A stretch of DNA of 19,783 bases from Nocardioides sp. (GTDB lineage Bacteria; Actinomycetota; Actinomycetes; Propionibacteriales; Nocardioidaceae): assembly GCA_030145945.1 (NCBI GenBank), contig JASLDK010000439.1, positions 1 to 19,783 on the forward strand, read 5' to 3'. The translations under genes were made by a program, and so were the position numbers. Position 1 is the first letter of the stretch. Each line of letters starts with the position of its first letter. Below the pieces are notes generated by a model. It searched no databases. It was not told the DNA's origin and saw only the letters and a program-made list of their open reading frames with translations. Positions 13,369 to 19,783 of the stretch are shown here, in pieces.

Positions 13369-14758
13369 CCGATCCGGCGAGGACCTCGCCCGCGGCGACG
13401 CGTTGCGGGCTCTTCGTGCCGAGCTCGACGTCACCCACGACCTGGACGCCGTGTCCGAAGGTCCAGTCGCCCGCCACCTTCAGCGACGAGGCCTTGGCCA
13501 GCGACGGCGCACCCTCGGGGAACCGCTTGTCGAACTCACCGACCACCTTGTAGTGGTCGGCGTCGAGGTCGACGTACGGGACATCGCTGGCGACCTGCGT
13601 CAGCGCGAAGTCCTGGCCGATCTCATAGACGTCGGAGCGCAACACCAACAGGTCGTTGGTCGTCTTCACCGGGATGAACCGGTCACGGCCCACCTCGATC
13701 AACGCGGCCCCGTCGAAGACCTCGATCGCCGCGCCCATGGCGGTCTCGATCTGGATGACCTGCGGGCTCGACGGGTCCGCCGGGTCGACGGTCTTCTGGT
13801 TGCGGATCAGCGGCAGGCCCAGGATGCCCTCGCGCTCGTCGAGTTTGGCCTTCATCGCGTGCAGGTCGAACCACAGGTTGTTGGTCGAGCAGAACTGGTG
13901 GCGGCTCAGGTCGGCCAGCGCCTGCTGGTCCTGCGGCAGGGTCTGCGCTGTCTCGCGCAGCACGATCCGCTTGTCGGTACGCCGACGGGCGAAGTGGCCG
14001 CCCTTCTTGTCCGAAGGGGTACGCCGGACCGCCTCGATCGCGAACGGCGCACCGGAGGCGGCGAACCAGCCGGCGACCTGCGGCGCGGGCACCGCACCGA
14101 GGTTGTCGGAGTTGGAGACGAACACGTAGCGGTAGCCGTCGGCGATCATCTTGTCGATCAGCCCTGTCCCGCGCAGCGCCGTGTAGATGTCACCGTGCCC
14201 GGGCGGACACCACTCGAGGTCGGGGTCCTTGGGCCACGCCACCGGCGTCAGGTCGGACGCCAGGAGCTTGGGCTCCTTGTTCTGCAGGAACTCGATGGGC
14301 AGGTCGCCGACCACCAGGTCGTCGTACCTCCCCAATGCGTCCAGCGTGTCGCCCGAGGTGCGGAACGAGTTCATGAAGATCAACGGCAGGCGGACGTCGT
14401 ACGCGCTGCGCAGGTGGAGCACCTGGCGGGCGATGATGTCGAGGAAGGACAGACCCCGTCGCACGCAGAGCAGCGACTTGGCGCGCTCCATGCCCATCGA
14501 GGTGCCGAGGCCGCCGTTGAGCTTGATCGCCACGGTCTTGCTGAGCGCGTCTGCGGCGACCTCGTCGGACACCTCGACGTCGGCGATGCTGTCGATGTCG
14601 ATCGGGTCGATCGACGCCTCCGGGATCATCCCCGTCTCGCCGTGCTCGAGCAGGCGGTAGTAGTGCGCGAAGGTGTCGACCGCCACGGGGTCCACGCCCG
14701 CGTCGACCATCTTGGCCCGCGCCTTCTCGAGGCCGCCCTTACGACCACCCAATCCCAT
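13361..14758 (-). CDS. UTP-glucose-1-phosphate uridylyltransferase, eukaryotic-type (UDPGP family)
   Basis: 465 residues starting MGLGGRKGGLEKARAKMVDAG; the upstream open frame runs into the divergent gene and is ignored. This is the UGP2-like family, not the roughly 300-residue bacterial GalU: KLNGGLGTSMGMERAKSLL (79-97) is the nucleotide-binding loop, FMNSFRTSGDT (128-138), CPPGHGDIYTAL (184-195) and FVSNSDNLGA (213-222) follow, with a left-handed beta-helix tail (SLKVAGDWTFGHGVQVVGDVEL). It makes UDP-glucose for envelope glycans, glycogen or trehalose. It heads the minus-strand block with glp overlapping by eight bases. The start is six bases after a TACGAT -10 and has no strong Shine-Dalgarno, so a leaderless mRNA is likely. 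Functionally equivalent to GalU, but not homologous in the strict sense. Confidence 0.92.
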   Translation of the reverse strand: MGLGGRKGGLEKARAKMVDAGVDPVAVDTFAHYYRLLEHGETGMIPEASIDPIDIDSIADVEVSDEVAADALSKTVAIKLNGGLGTSMGMERAKSLLCVRRGLSFLDIIARQVLHLRSAYDVRLPLIFMNSFRTSGDTLDALGRYDDLVVGDLPIEFLQNKEPKLLASDLTPVAWPKDPDLEWCPPGHGDIYTALRGTGLIDKMIADGYRYVFVSNSDNLGAVPAPQVAGWFAASGAPFAIEAVRRTPSDKKGGHFARRRTDKRIVLRETAQTLPQDQQALADLSRHQFCSTNNLWFDLHAMKAKLDEREGILGLPLIRNQKTVDPADPSSPQVIQIETAMGAAIEVFDGAALIEVGRDRFIPVKTTNDLLVLRSDVYEIGQDFALTQVASDVPYVDLDADHYKVVGEFDKRFPEGAPSLAKASSLKVAGDWTFGHGVQVVGDVELGTKSPQRVAAGEVLAGSDD

Positions 14759-14764
14759 GACCTG

Positions 14765-14795
14765 ATCGTAGGCTGAGAGAGTGACCGGTCGACAA
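14765..14795 (-). promoter_or_regulatory. Probable leaderless promoter of the galU-glp-moaC-mog-GNAT block
   Basis: TACGAT at 14765-14770 (minus strand) lies six bases before the ATG at 14758. A weak -35-like TTGTCG at 14790-14795 is 19 bases upstream and falls inside the divergent 5-FCL gene. The whole divergent spacer is only 22 bases. Confidence 0.5.
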
Positions 14796-15395
14796 CCGCT
14801 CCATGCAGCGGCCAAGGTGGCGGTACGCGACCAGCTCCTCGCCGCCCGCCGTCGGCGCCCCCTGAGCGAGGTGGGCGAAGCCGCCCGCGCCATGGCCGGC
14901 CATCTCCTCGCCAGCCCGGAGGTACGCCGAGCAGCCACTGTCGCCGCCTATGTCTCGATCGGCAACGAGCCGGGGACGACGGCCCTGCTCGACCTCCTCG
15001 GCGAGGCCGGCAAACGGGTGATCCTCCCGGTTCTGATGGCTGACAACGACCTCGACTGGGCGGTCCATCGCGGCCCCACGTCACTGGCCCCGGCCCGGCG
15101 TGGCCTGCTCGAACCCGTCGGACCGACCCTCGGCGTCGACGCCATCGCGACCGCGGATGTGGTGTTGGTGCCCGGACTCGCGGTCTCGACGGCGCCGCCC
15201 TCCCCCGGCACGCGGCTCGGACGTGGCGGCGGCTCCTACGACCGCGCCCTCGCCCGGGTTCCCGTCGGCACCTTCACGTGCGTGCTGCTCTACGAAGACG
15301 AGTTGCTCGCTGTCGTGCCCGCTCAGGCGCACGACCGCCCCGTCACCGCCGCCGTCACCCCCGACGGCATCAGTCGCTTCAGGCAGACGGTTTGA
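14781..15395 (+). CDS. 5-formyltetrahydrofolate cyclo-ligase
   Basis: 204 residues, GTG start with GAGAGA just upstream. Family blocks are all present: an N-terminal basic helix KVAVRDQLLAARRRRPL, VAAYVSIGNEPGTTALLDLL, KRVILPVL, VDAIATADVVLVPGLAVS, the ATP/substrate signature GTRLGRGGGSYDRALAR (143-159), and a C-terminal VPAQAHDRPVTAAVTPDG. It converts 5-formyltetrahydrofolate to 5,10-methenyltetrahydrofolate using ATP, in one-carbon metabolism. It is divergent from the UDP-glucose pyrophosphorylase gene, as in M. tuberculosis (Rv0992c/Rv0993). Its last 17 bases overlap the convergent penicillin-acylase gene. Confidence 0.93.
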   Translation: MTGRQPLHAAAKVAVRDQLLAARRRRPLSEVGEAARAMAGHLLASPEVRRAATVAAYVSIGNEPGTTALLDLLGEAGKRVILPVLMADNDLDWAVHRGPTSLAPARRGLLEPVGPTLGVDAIATADVVLVPGLAVSTAPPSPGTRLGRGGGSYDRALARVPVGTFTCVLLYEDELLAVVPAQAHDRPVTAAVTPDGISRFRQTV

Positions 15396-18111
15396 GCAGC
15401 AGGGTGCTGCTGGCCGCCGCCTTGACGGCCTTCTCCGAGAACACCCACGGCAAGGTCGATCCCTGCGCCCACAGGTCGGTCTGGTCGGTGTAGTGCGGGT
15501 TGTAGGCGTGGCCGGAGATCCCGGTGAGGTTGATCCATCGGGCGGCATCGAGGTCGTCGAGCGGGATGACCATCCGCATGGACGGCGCGGCGGTGACCTC
15601 GAAGCCCTTGCGGGCGTCCCAGGAGGTCGCGTTGACGAGGGAGCCTCCGCCGCCGACCTTCCAACCGCCGCGGTTGAACATCGCCTCGATGATGCCGATG
15701 CCGGACTCGCCGAGGGTCGAGGACCGCAGGTTCAACCGGTGCAGTGCACCCCATGACCATTCCTGGGGGTTCGGGGACTCGAGTGCGGTGAGCTCGTCGC
15801 GGGCCGCCATCATCGACTCGCGCAGGATGTCGCTGCGGTGCTCGACCTGGTCGTCGGTCGACACGTCGTCCCACCACGAGCTGCGGCCCTGCGGGAGCAG
15901 CGCGCTGACGACGGCGAACCACCGGCTGCTGCCGTCGGGCTGGAGCGCCGTCGGCAACTCGTCGCCGAAGGTACGCCGCAGGACCTCGCGCCACACCACG
16001 TTGAAGTAGGCGGCGGCCGCGCTGTCGGCATCCTGCTGGTAGTTCCACGTCCGCAGCAGTCGTTGGCCGTCGGAGTAGTAGCCCTTCGGCAGGTCGATGT
16101 CGAGGAGGTACGGCGTCAGCGCCTCACCGATCGCGGAGCGGTCGTCCAACTGGATGGCGCCCATGCCCTGGACGCTGAGCTCGTCGTCGGCGGCGAGCAG
16201 CCGGTTGATCCGGTCCGATCGATAGCCGTAGTCCCAGTCGGAGCCGAGGTAGGGCGGATAGCGAGCCGGGTCGATGACGGCCTGGTTGGCCGTCGTGATG
16301 ATCCCGGAGTCGGGGTCGAGGACCGACGGCAGCGCGTTGTAGGGGACGTACTCGCCCGTCCAGCCCGTGTCCTTGAGCCACCCCGCAGCGGGCAGCCGAC
16401 CGTCGTTGCCCGGTCGCCGGATCGGGACGAGGCCGGTGGCCTGATAGCCGATGTGTCCCTCGGTGTCGGCGTAGACGACGTTCTGGCCGGGAACGGCGAA
16501 GTTGGACAGTGCCTTGTGGAAGGTCCGCCAGTCGCTGGCCTGGTCGAGGGCGAGCAGGGCGTCGGCGGTCGGCCGCGGGGTGAGGGCGGTCCAGGCGAGT
16601 GAGATCCCGGTGCCGCCAGAGGAGCCGCCAGAGGTGCCGTCGGTGGTGCCATCAGAGGTGCCGTCCGAGTTCGCGGCGCCCACACCTTTGACCTGGTCGA
16701 TGAGCCCGTCGTCGCTCACGTCCGCCCCGCTGTCCGCGGCGAACCGCGCGAGGTCGGAGAGCAGCGGCCCGTGGTCGGTGGAGCGGACGTCGATCGACAC
16801 CGACTTCCCACCGTGGACCTTGATCTTCTCGGTGCGCGTGGTGAGTGGCAGCCGCTTGCCGTCGTACTCCCACTCGTCACCGACGATGCGCTCGACGAAG
16901 AGGTCGGTGACGTCGGGCCCCAGGTTGGTGAATCCCCAGGCGATGTCGCGGTTGTGGCCGATCACGACCCCCGGGACGCCCGAGAAGCTGAATCCTGCGA
17001 CGTCGTAGGGGCAGGCCTCCGACAGGGTGCGGCAGTGCAGGCCCACCTGGCTCCACACGCCCGGCAGGGACACGCCGAGGTGCGGGTCGTTGGCGAGGAT
17101 CGGGCCGCCGGTGTCGGTGTGCTCGCCGCTGACGACCCAGGCGTTGCTGCCGATGCCGTCACCCTTCCCCACCAGAGCTGGTACGCCGGTCAGCACCTGG
17201 TGCACCTTCGTCAGTGCTGCCACGGTGTCGGCGCCGGTCACGGCGCCCGGCGCGGGCCGCGACAGCGCCGCCGGCCCTGCTGCCTGGTCGAACACCTCGT
17301 TGGGGCCGGTGCCGACGACACCGCCCTGTCGCACGATCGGCGCGTGCTCGGCATACGGATAGTCGGGGTAGAGATCAGCCGTGCGGCCCTTGCCCACGGA
17401 TGCGGTCGCGAGGGCGCGGCCGATCTCCTCGTCGAGGTTGCCGCGCAGGTCCCAGGCCATCGCCTTGAGCCAGGCGATGGAGTCGACCGCGCTCCACTTC
17501 TCCGGCTCGTAGTCGAGCCCACCCAGCCCGAGAACGGTGTACTCGAGGGAGATCTCGGACGGGGAACGCCCGTCCAGATAGGCGTTCACGCCCTCCGCAT
17601 AGGCGTCCAGGGCACTGCGGGTCGCGGGCTTGAGCATCCGCAGCTCCTGCTCGGCGACCCGACGCCAGCCGAGGGTGCGGACCACCAGGTCGGTCTCCAG
17701 CCCGGACTTCCCGAACATCTCGGAGAGCCGGCCGGCGGTGGCGTGCCGGCGTACGTCCATCTCGAAGAACCGGTCCTGCGCATGCACGAAGCCCTGCGCC
17801 AGCATCAGGTCGTGCGTGGTGTCGCCATAGATCTGCGGGATGCCGTGGTCGTCGCGGATCACCCGCACCTGCTCGTCGAGACCGGTCAGCACCAGCTCTC
17901 CGCCGGTCTGCGGCCACGAGCGTCGCACTGTCACGACCGCCGTGGCGAGGCTCGCGACCAGCGCGACAGCCAGCAGGATGCCGATCCCGGTCGTCCAGCG
18001 CGCCCACCGCGGCCACGGGGCGCGCCGGGCGCCCTCGGAGCCTGTCTCCGGTCCCGTCGCCTGCTGCCCTGCTGCCTGCTGGCCCGCGTCATCCACCATG
18101 GTGTGCGTCAT
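15379..18111 (-). CDS. Membrane-anchored penicillin-acylase-family (S45) Ntn hydrolase
   Basis: 910 residues from ATG 18111 (Met5 at 18099 is an alternative; the longer frame overlaps the fmdB gene). A single helix at about 40-62 (TTGIGILLAVALVASLATAVVTV) anchors it with the catalytic part outside. The alpha chain carries VRVIRDDHGIPQIYGDTTHDLMLAQGFVHAQDRFFEMDVRRHATAGRLSE. Autocleavage is predicted in DGIG-SNAWVV, freeing Ser322 (codon 17146-17148) as the N-terminal nucleophile of the beta chain. Beta-chain markers follow: ANDPHLGVSLPGVW, GFSFSGVPGVVIGHNRDIAWGFTNLGPDVTDLF and ITTANQAV with the oxyanion Asn. The family cleaves amides such as penicillins or N-acyl-homoserine lactones; the substrate here is unknown. 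A Thr/Gly/Ser/Asp-rich insert encoded by a 12-base tandem repeat interrupts the beta chain. Confidence 0.93.
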   Translation of the reverse strand: MTHTMVDDAGQQAAGQQATGPETGSEGARRAPWPRWARWTTGIGILLAVALVASLATAVVTVRRSWPQTGGELVLTGLDEQVRVIRDDHGIPQIYGDTTHDLMLAQGFVHAQDRFFEMDVRRHATAGRLSEMFGKSGLETDLVVRTLGWRRVAEQELRMLKPATRSALDAYAEGVNAYLDGRSPSEISLEYTVLGLGGLDYEPEKWSAVDSIAWLKAMAWDLRGNLDEEIGRALATASVGKGRTADLYPDYPYAEHAPIVRQGGVVGTGPNEVFDQAAGPAALSRPAPGAVTGADTVAALTKVHQVLTGVPALVGKGDGIGSNAWVVSGEHTDTGGPILANDPHLGVSLPGVWSQVGLHCRTLSEACPYDVAGFSFSGVPGVVIGHNRDIAWGFTNLGPDVTDLFVERIVGDEWEYDGKRLPLTTRTEKIKVHGGKSVSIDVRSTDHGPLLSDLARFAADSGADVSDDGLIDQVKGVGAANSDGTSDGTTDGTSGGSSGGTGISLAWTALTPRPTADALLALDQASDWRTFHKALSNFAVPGQNVVYADTEGHIGYQATGLVPIRRPGNDGRLPAAGWLKDTGWTGEYVPYNALPSVLDPDSGIITTANQAVIDPARYPPYLGSDWDYGYRSDRINRLLAADDELSVQGMGAIQLDDRSAIGEALTPYLLDIDLPKGYYSDGQRLLRTWNYQQDADSAAAAYFNVVWREVLRRTFGDELPTALQPDGSSRWFAVVSALLPQGRSSWWDDVSTDDQVEHRSDILRESMMAARDELTALESPNPQEWSWGALHRLNLRSSTLGESGIGIIEAMFNRGGWKVGGGGSLVNATSWDARKGFEVTAAPSMRMVIPLDDLDAARWINLTGISGHAYNPHYTDQTDLWAQGSTLPWVFSEKAVKAAASSTLLLKPSA
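16610..16669. repeat. Five imperfect 12-base tandem repeats inside the penicillin-acylase gene
   Basis: Units begin at 16610, 16622, 16634, 16646 and 16658 and follow the form GTGCCGYCAGAG with substitutions. On the coding strand each unit gives four residues of the S/T-D/G-G-T kind. The array keeps frame and could gain or lose copies. Confidence 0.85.
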
Positions 18112-18141
18112 TGTGCCGTGCCCTGGCGCACTGACGTAGCA

Positions 18142-18168
18142 TTGGCACTCGCTCGGCAAGAGTGCCAG
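18142..18168. promoter_or_regulatory. CIRCE element (HrcA operator) upstream of fmdB/ruc
   Basis: TTGGCACTC, nine bases, GAGTGCCAG. This matches the CIRCE layout (TTAGCACTC-N9-GAGTGCTAA) with the GGCACTC...GAGTGCC variant typical of actinobacterial groE operators. It lies 30 bases upstream of the ATG of the zinc-ribbon gene and 30 bases from the start of the divergent acylase gene, so it could repress either or both. Confidence 0.85.
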
Positions 18169-18198
18169 TGCGAGAGAACGCCCAAGCGAGGAACGTCG

Positions 18199-18540
18199 AT
18201 GCCCACCTACCAATACCTGTGCACCGAGTGCGGCCATGCCTTCGAGCAGGTCCAGAAGTTCAGCGACGACGCCCTGACGACCTGCCCCGAGTGCGCGGGC
18301 CGGTTGCGCAAGGTCTTCAACTCGGTCGGAGTCGTGTTCAAGGGCTCCGGGTTCTACAAGACCGACAGCAAGTCGGACAGCAAGTCGAGTGGCTCCGCCG
18401 CTCCGGCCGCCAGCAGCGCCTCCGACAGCTCCTCCTCGTCCTCCGCGACCACCTCGGCCACGTCGGAGAGCTCCAGCAGCAGCTCCTCGAGCTCGACCAG
18501 CTCCTCCTCTTCGAGCTCCGCAGCAGCCTCGACCGCCTGA
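18199..18540 (+). CDS. FmdB-family zinc-ribbon protein, Ruc-like redox-regulated chaperone
   Basis: 113 residues; GAGGA lies about six bases before ATG 18199. The first 50 residues are an FmdB zinc ribbon: MPTYQYLCTECGHAFEQVQ with Cys8/Cys11 and TTCPECAGRLRKVF with Cys29/Cys32, then the hallmark NSVGVVFKGSGFYKTD. The remaining 55 residues are an almost pure Ser/Ala/Thr tail, certainly disordered. This domain-plus-tail form matches M. tuberculosis Rv0991c (Ruc), described as a redox-controlled chaperone of the heat-shock response, and it sits in the same neighbourhood next to 5-FCL and mscL. The CIRCE element directly upstream supports heat-shock control by HrcA. Zinc binding through the four Cys, and its release on oxidation, is inferred from that homologue. 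Confidence 0.92.
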   Translation: MPTYQYLCTECGHAFEQVQKFSDDALTTCPECAGRLRKVFNSVGVVFKGSGFYKTDSKSDSKSSGSAAPAASSASDSSSSSSATTSATSESSSSSSSSSTSSSSSSSAAASTA

Positions 18541-18562
18541 AAAGCGGCTTCGAACGGCCCCT

Positions 18563-18579
18563 TCCCCGCCTGACGGGGA
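18563..18579 (+). terminator. Weak hairpin after fmdB
   Basis: TCCCCG, loop CCTGA, CGGGGA: six pairs, 23 bases after the stop codon, no T-run. It may end the fmdB transcript. Confidence 0.45.
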
Positions 18580-18619
18580 CTGTCTGTGGAGGACGCCAGC
18601 AGGCGGCGGCGATCAGTCC

Positions 18620-18625
18620 TACCGT
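18620..18625 (+). promoter_or_regulatory. Possible -10 of a leaderless promoter for the SAF-domain gene
   Basis: TACCGT lies seven bases before ATG 18633, and no Shine-Dalgarno sequence is present. No clear -35 is seen. Confidence 0.4.
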
Positions 18626-18632
18626 CGCCCGC

Positions 18633-19301
18633 ATGACTCTCGGAACGCTCTCCCCGACCCGCCCGTCCCCCACCCTGCGCCAGCGCCTCGCCGACGCCTG
18701 GGCGGAGGTACGCCGACGGGTGCTGCGCCGACGTCGCCTGCTCGCCGCACTGCTGATCGCCGCGGCCACCGCGATCACGCTGCGCACCCTCGCGCCGCCA
18801 CCACCGACGACCACCACGCTCCAGGTCGCTGCCCGCGACCTTCCCGCGGGCCGCGCCCTGCAGTCGGGCGACCTGGTGTCCGTGTCCGTCGCACCGGACG
18901 TCGTACCGGAGGGTGTGGCGAAGGACCCGGTCGGGCAACGACTGGCAGCACCCCTGCGGGCGGGTGAGCCGGTGACCGACGTACGCCTGGTGGGGCCGGA
19001 TCTGGCCGCCGGACTGCCGGCGGGGACGGTGGGTGTGCCGGTGCGACTCACCGATGCCGGTCAGGTGGCCCTGCTGCGGGCCGGGGACCGGATCCGGCTC
19101 CTGGCGACCGATCCGCAGGCCGGTAGCACCACCGAGTTGGCGCGCGAGGCGACGGTTCTGGCCGTCCCCGAACCGTCCTCCGCCAGCGACGGCGCGCTTC
19201 CCGGGAGGCTGGTCGTGCTGGCGCTAGCGTCGTCCGACGTGTATCACGTCACGGCCGCCACCGCAGGCGAATACGTGACTTATACATGGAGTCGCAGTTA
19301 G
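18633..19301 (+). CDS. SAF-domain, CpaB/RcpC-like membrane-anchored protein
   Basis: 222 residues from ATG 18633; the frame is open further upstream but that part is the fmdB gene in another frame. A basic N-terminal region (ADAWAEVRRRVLRRRRLL) leads into one hydrophobic helix (36-52) and a Pro/Thr linker. Residues about 62-120 form an SAF domain: LQVAARDLPAGRALQSGDLVSVSVAPDVVPEGVAKDPVGQRLAAPLRAGEPVTDVRLV, the pattern of CpaB/FlgA-type proteins. The C-terminal part (VGVPVRLTDAGQVALLRAGDRIRLLATDPQAG) matches the RcpC/CpaB half. CpaB proteins assemble Flp pili in the periplasm, yet no other pilus gene is nearby, so the role is open. The 3' end, from about 19260, is unusually AT-rich. Confidence 0.87.
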   Translation: MTLGTLSPTRPSPTLRQRLADAWAEVRRRVLRRRRLLAALLIAAATAITLRTLAPPPPTTTTLQVAARDLPAGRALQSGDLVSVSVAPDVVPEGVAKDPVGQRLAAPLRAGEPVTDVRLVGPDLAAGLPAGTVGVPVRLTDAGQVALLRAGDRIRLLATDPQAGSTTELAREATVLAVPEPSSASDGALPGRLVVLALASSDVYHVTAATAGEYVTYTWSRS

Positions 19302-19314
19302 TTTCTGTTGCAAT

Positions 19315-19342
19315 CGGTTGGCCATGGGGGTGCCGCCAACCG
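19315..19342 (+). terminator. Hairpin between the SAF gene and mscL
   Basis: CGGTTGGC and GCCAACCG form a perfect eight-pair stem around a twelve-base loop, 13 bases after the SAF stop. It could terminate that transcript or, if mscL is read from further upstream, sit in its leader. Confidence 0.55.
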
Positions 19343-19393
19343 GCCAAGTGAGGATCCCGACCTCCACCAAACGCTCGGAAAGAGGAGAGATTC

Positions 19394-19753
19394 GTGTCCG
19401 GTTTCAAGAAGTTCATCCTGAAGGGCAACCTCGTCGACCTGGCGGTCGCCGTGATCATCGGTGCCGCGTTCGGCAAGGTCGTGAGCGCGTTCACCGACCT
19501 TCTGATGGCCTACATCAGCAAGGCCGGCGGCGCCAAGGAGATCGGCAAGATGATGGTGGCCGGTGCCGACGTGTCGCCCTTCATCAACTCCATCATCGCG
19601 TTCGTGATTCTGGCCGCGGTCGTCTACTTCCTCGTCATCGTGCCCTACACCAAGGCCCGTGAGCGCTTCTTCCCGACCGAGGACGAGCCGGGCGGCCCGA
19701 CCGAGGTCGACCTGCTCATCGAGATCCGCGACGCACTCGCGAACCGCGCCTGA
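19394..19753 (+). CDS. mscL: Large-conductance mechanosensitive channel MscL
   Basis: 119 residues, GTG start with AGAGGAGAG six or so bases upstream. MSGFKKFILKGNLVDLAVAVIIGAAFGKVVSAFTDLL covers the amphipathic N-helix and pore-lining TM1 (about 12-32), where the small-residue AVAVIIGAAFG forms the gate. A short external loop (SKAGGAKEIGKMMVAGADV) is followed by TM2 (about 62-84, PFINSIIAFVILAAVVYFLVIVPY) and a charged C-terminal helix EVDLLIEIRDALANR. It is a homopentameric channel that opens under membrane tension to release solutes at osmotic downshock. It is shorter than the E. coli protein (136 residues), mainly in the loop, and complete. It lies beside the SAF and fmdB genes, as mscL does near Rv0991c in mycobacteria. 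Confidence 0.97.
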   Translation: MSGFKKFILKGNLVDLAVAVIIGAAFGKVVSAFTDLLMAYISKAGGAKEIGKMMVAGADVSPFINSIIAFVILAAVVYFLVIVPYTKARERFFPTEDEPGGPTEVDLLIEIRDALANRA

Positions 19754-19783
19754 TCTCAGCAGCGCGACAGGCCGAGGGCCGGT

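Noticed and set aside
12599..14776. A 725-codon open frame antisense to glp and the pyrophosphorylase
   Set aside because: Shadow of two well-supported genes; no domain and no ribosome site.
15379..18237. Acylase start at 18237
   Set aside because: It would overlap the fmdB coding region and the CIRCE element; ATG 18111 gives a normal N-terminus and membrane anchor.
18370..18537. The Ser-rich end of fmdB as a frameshift or slippage artefact
   Set aside because: The mycobacterial homologue has the same kind of Ser-rich disordered tail, and the frame closes with a normal stop and hairpin.
1..19783. CRISPR arrays, rRNA, integrases, transposases or phage genes
   Set aside because: None was found on either strand.

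Overview
The window is high-GC actinobacterial DNA. Codon use is strongly GC-biased, several genes have GTG starts, several promoters look leaderless, and there is a SARP-type regulator and an actinobacterial CIRCE variant. The right half follows, from memory, the Mycobacterium tuberculosis Rv0985c-Rv0996 neighbourhood (mscL, ruc/fmdB, 5-FCL, UDP-glucose pyrophosphorylase, moeA/glp, rimJ-like GNAT, sepX/glpR). A large eukaryotic-type UDP-glucose pyrophosphorylase and added moaC/mog genes suggest Nocardioides or a relative in Propionibacteriales. That assignment is inference. Coding density is high and no gene-free stretch exceeds 300 bases.

Bases 1-9003 are accessory in character: a hemerythrin-like protein cut by the window edge; a two-component pair in which a SARP DNA-binding/BTAD protein carries its receiver domain at the C-terminus, overlapping a multi-pass histidine kinase; two small membrane proteins (DoxX, DUF1345); an HD-domain protein lacking its usual first helix; a MerR/GyrI-type regulator interrupted by an in-frame TAA within the helix-turn-helix domain; an NTF2-like gene divergent from it across two near-identical MerR-type operators; and a cyclic-nucleotide-binding/thioredoxin-reductase-like flavoprotein divergent from a UBP-type zinc-finger protein.

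Bases 9063-14758 hold tRNA-Ala(CGC), a small acidic protein and a minus-strand block. The block reads galU - glp(moeA) - moaC - mogA - GNAT with overlapping or closely spaced genes, followed by glpR/sepX behind its own regulatory spacer. It joins UDP-glucose supply, molybdenum cofactor synthesis and, by homology to the Corynebacterium Glp/GlpR and Streptomyces SepX work, the divisome.

Bases 14781-19753 hold 5-formyltetrahydrofolate cyclo-ligase, a membrane-anchored penicillin-acylase-family Ntn hydrolase convergent with it, an FmdB/Ruc-type zinc-ribbon chaperone preceded by a CIRCE (HrcA) operator, an SAF/CpaB-like protein and MscL. This end looks devoted to envelope and protein stress.

The most interesting items are the inverted receiver/SARP architecture, the nonsense codon in the MerR gene with its intact twin operators, and the CIRCE element at the ruc homologue. 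I see no mobile element, CRISPR array, rRNA or phage gene.
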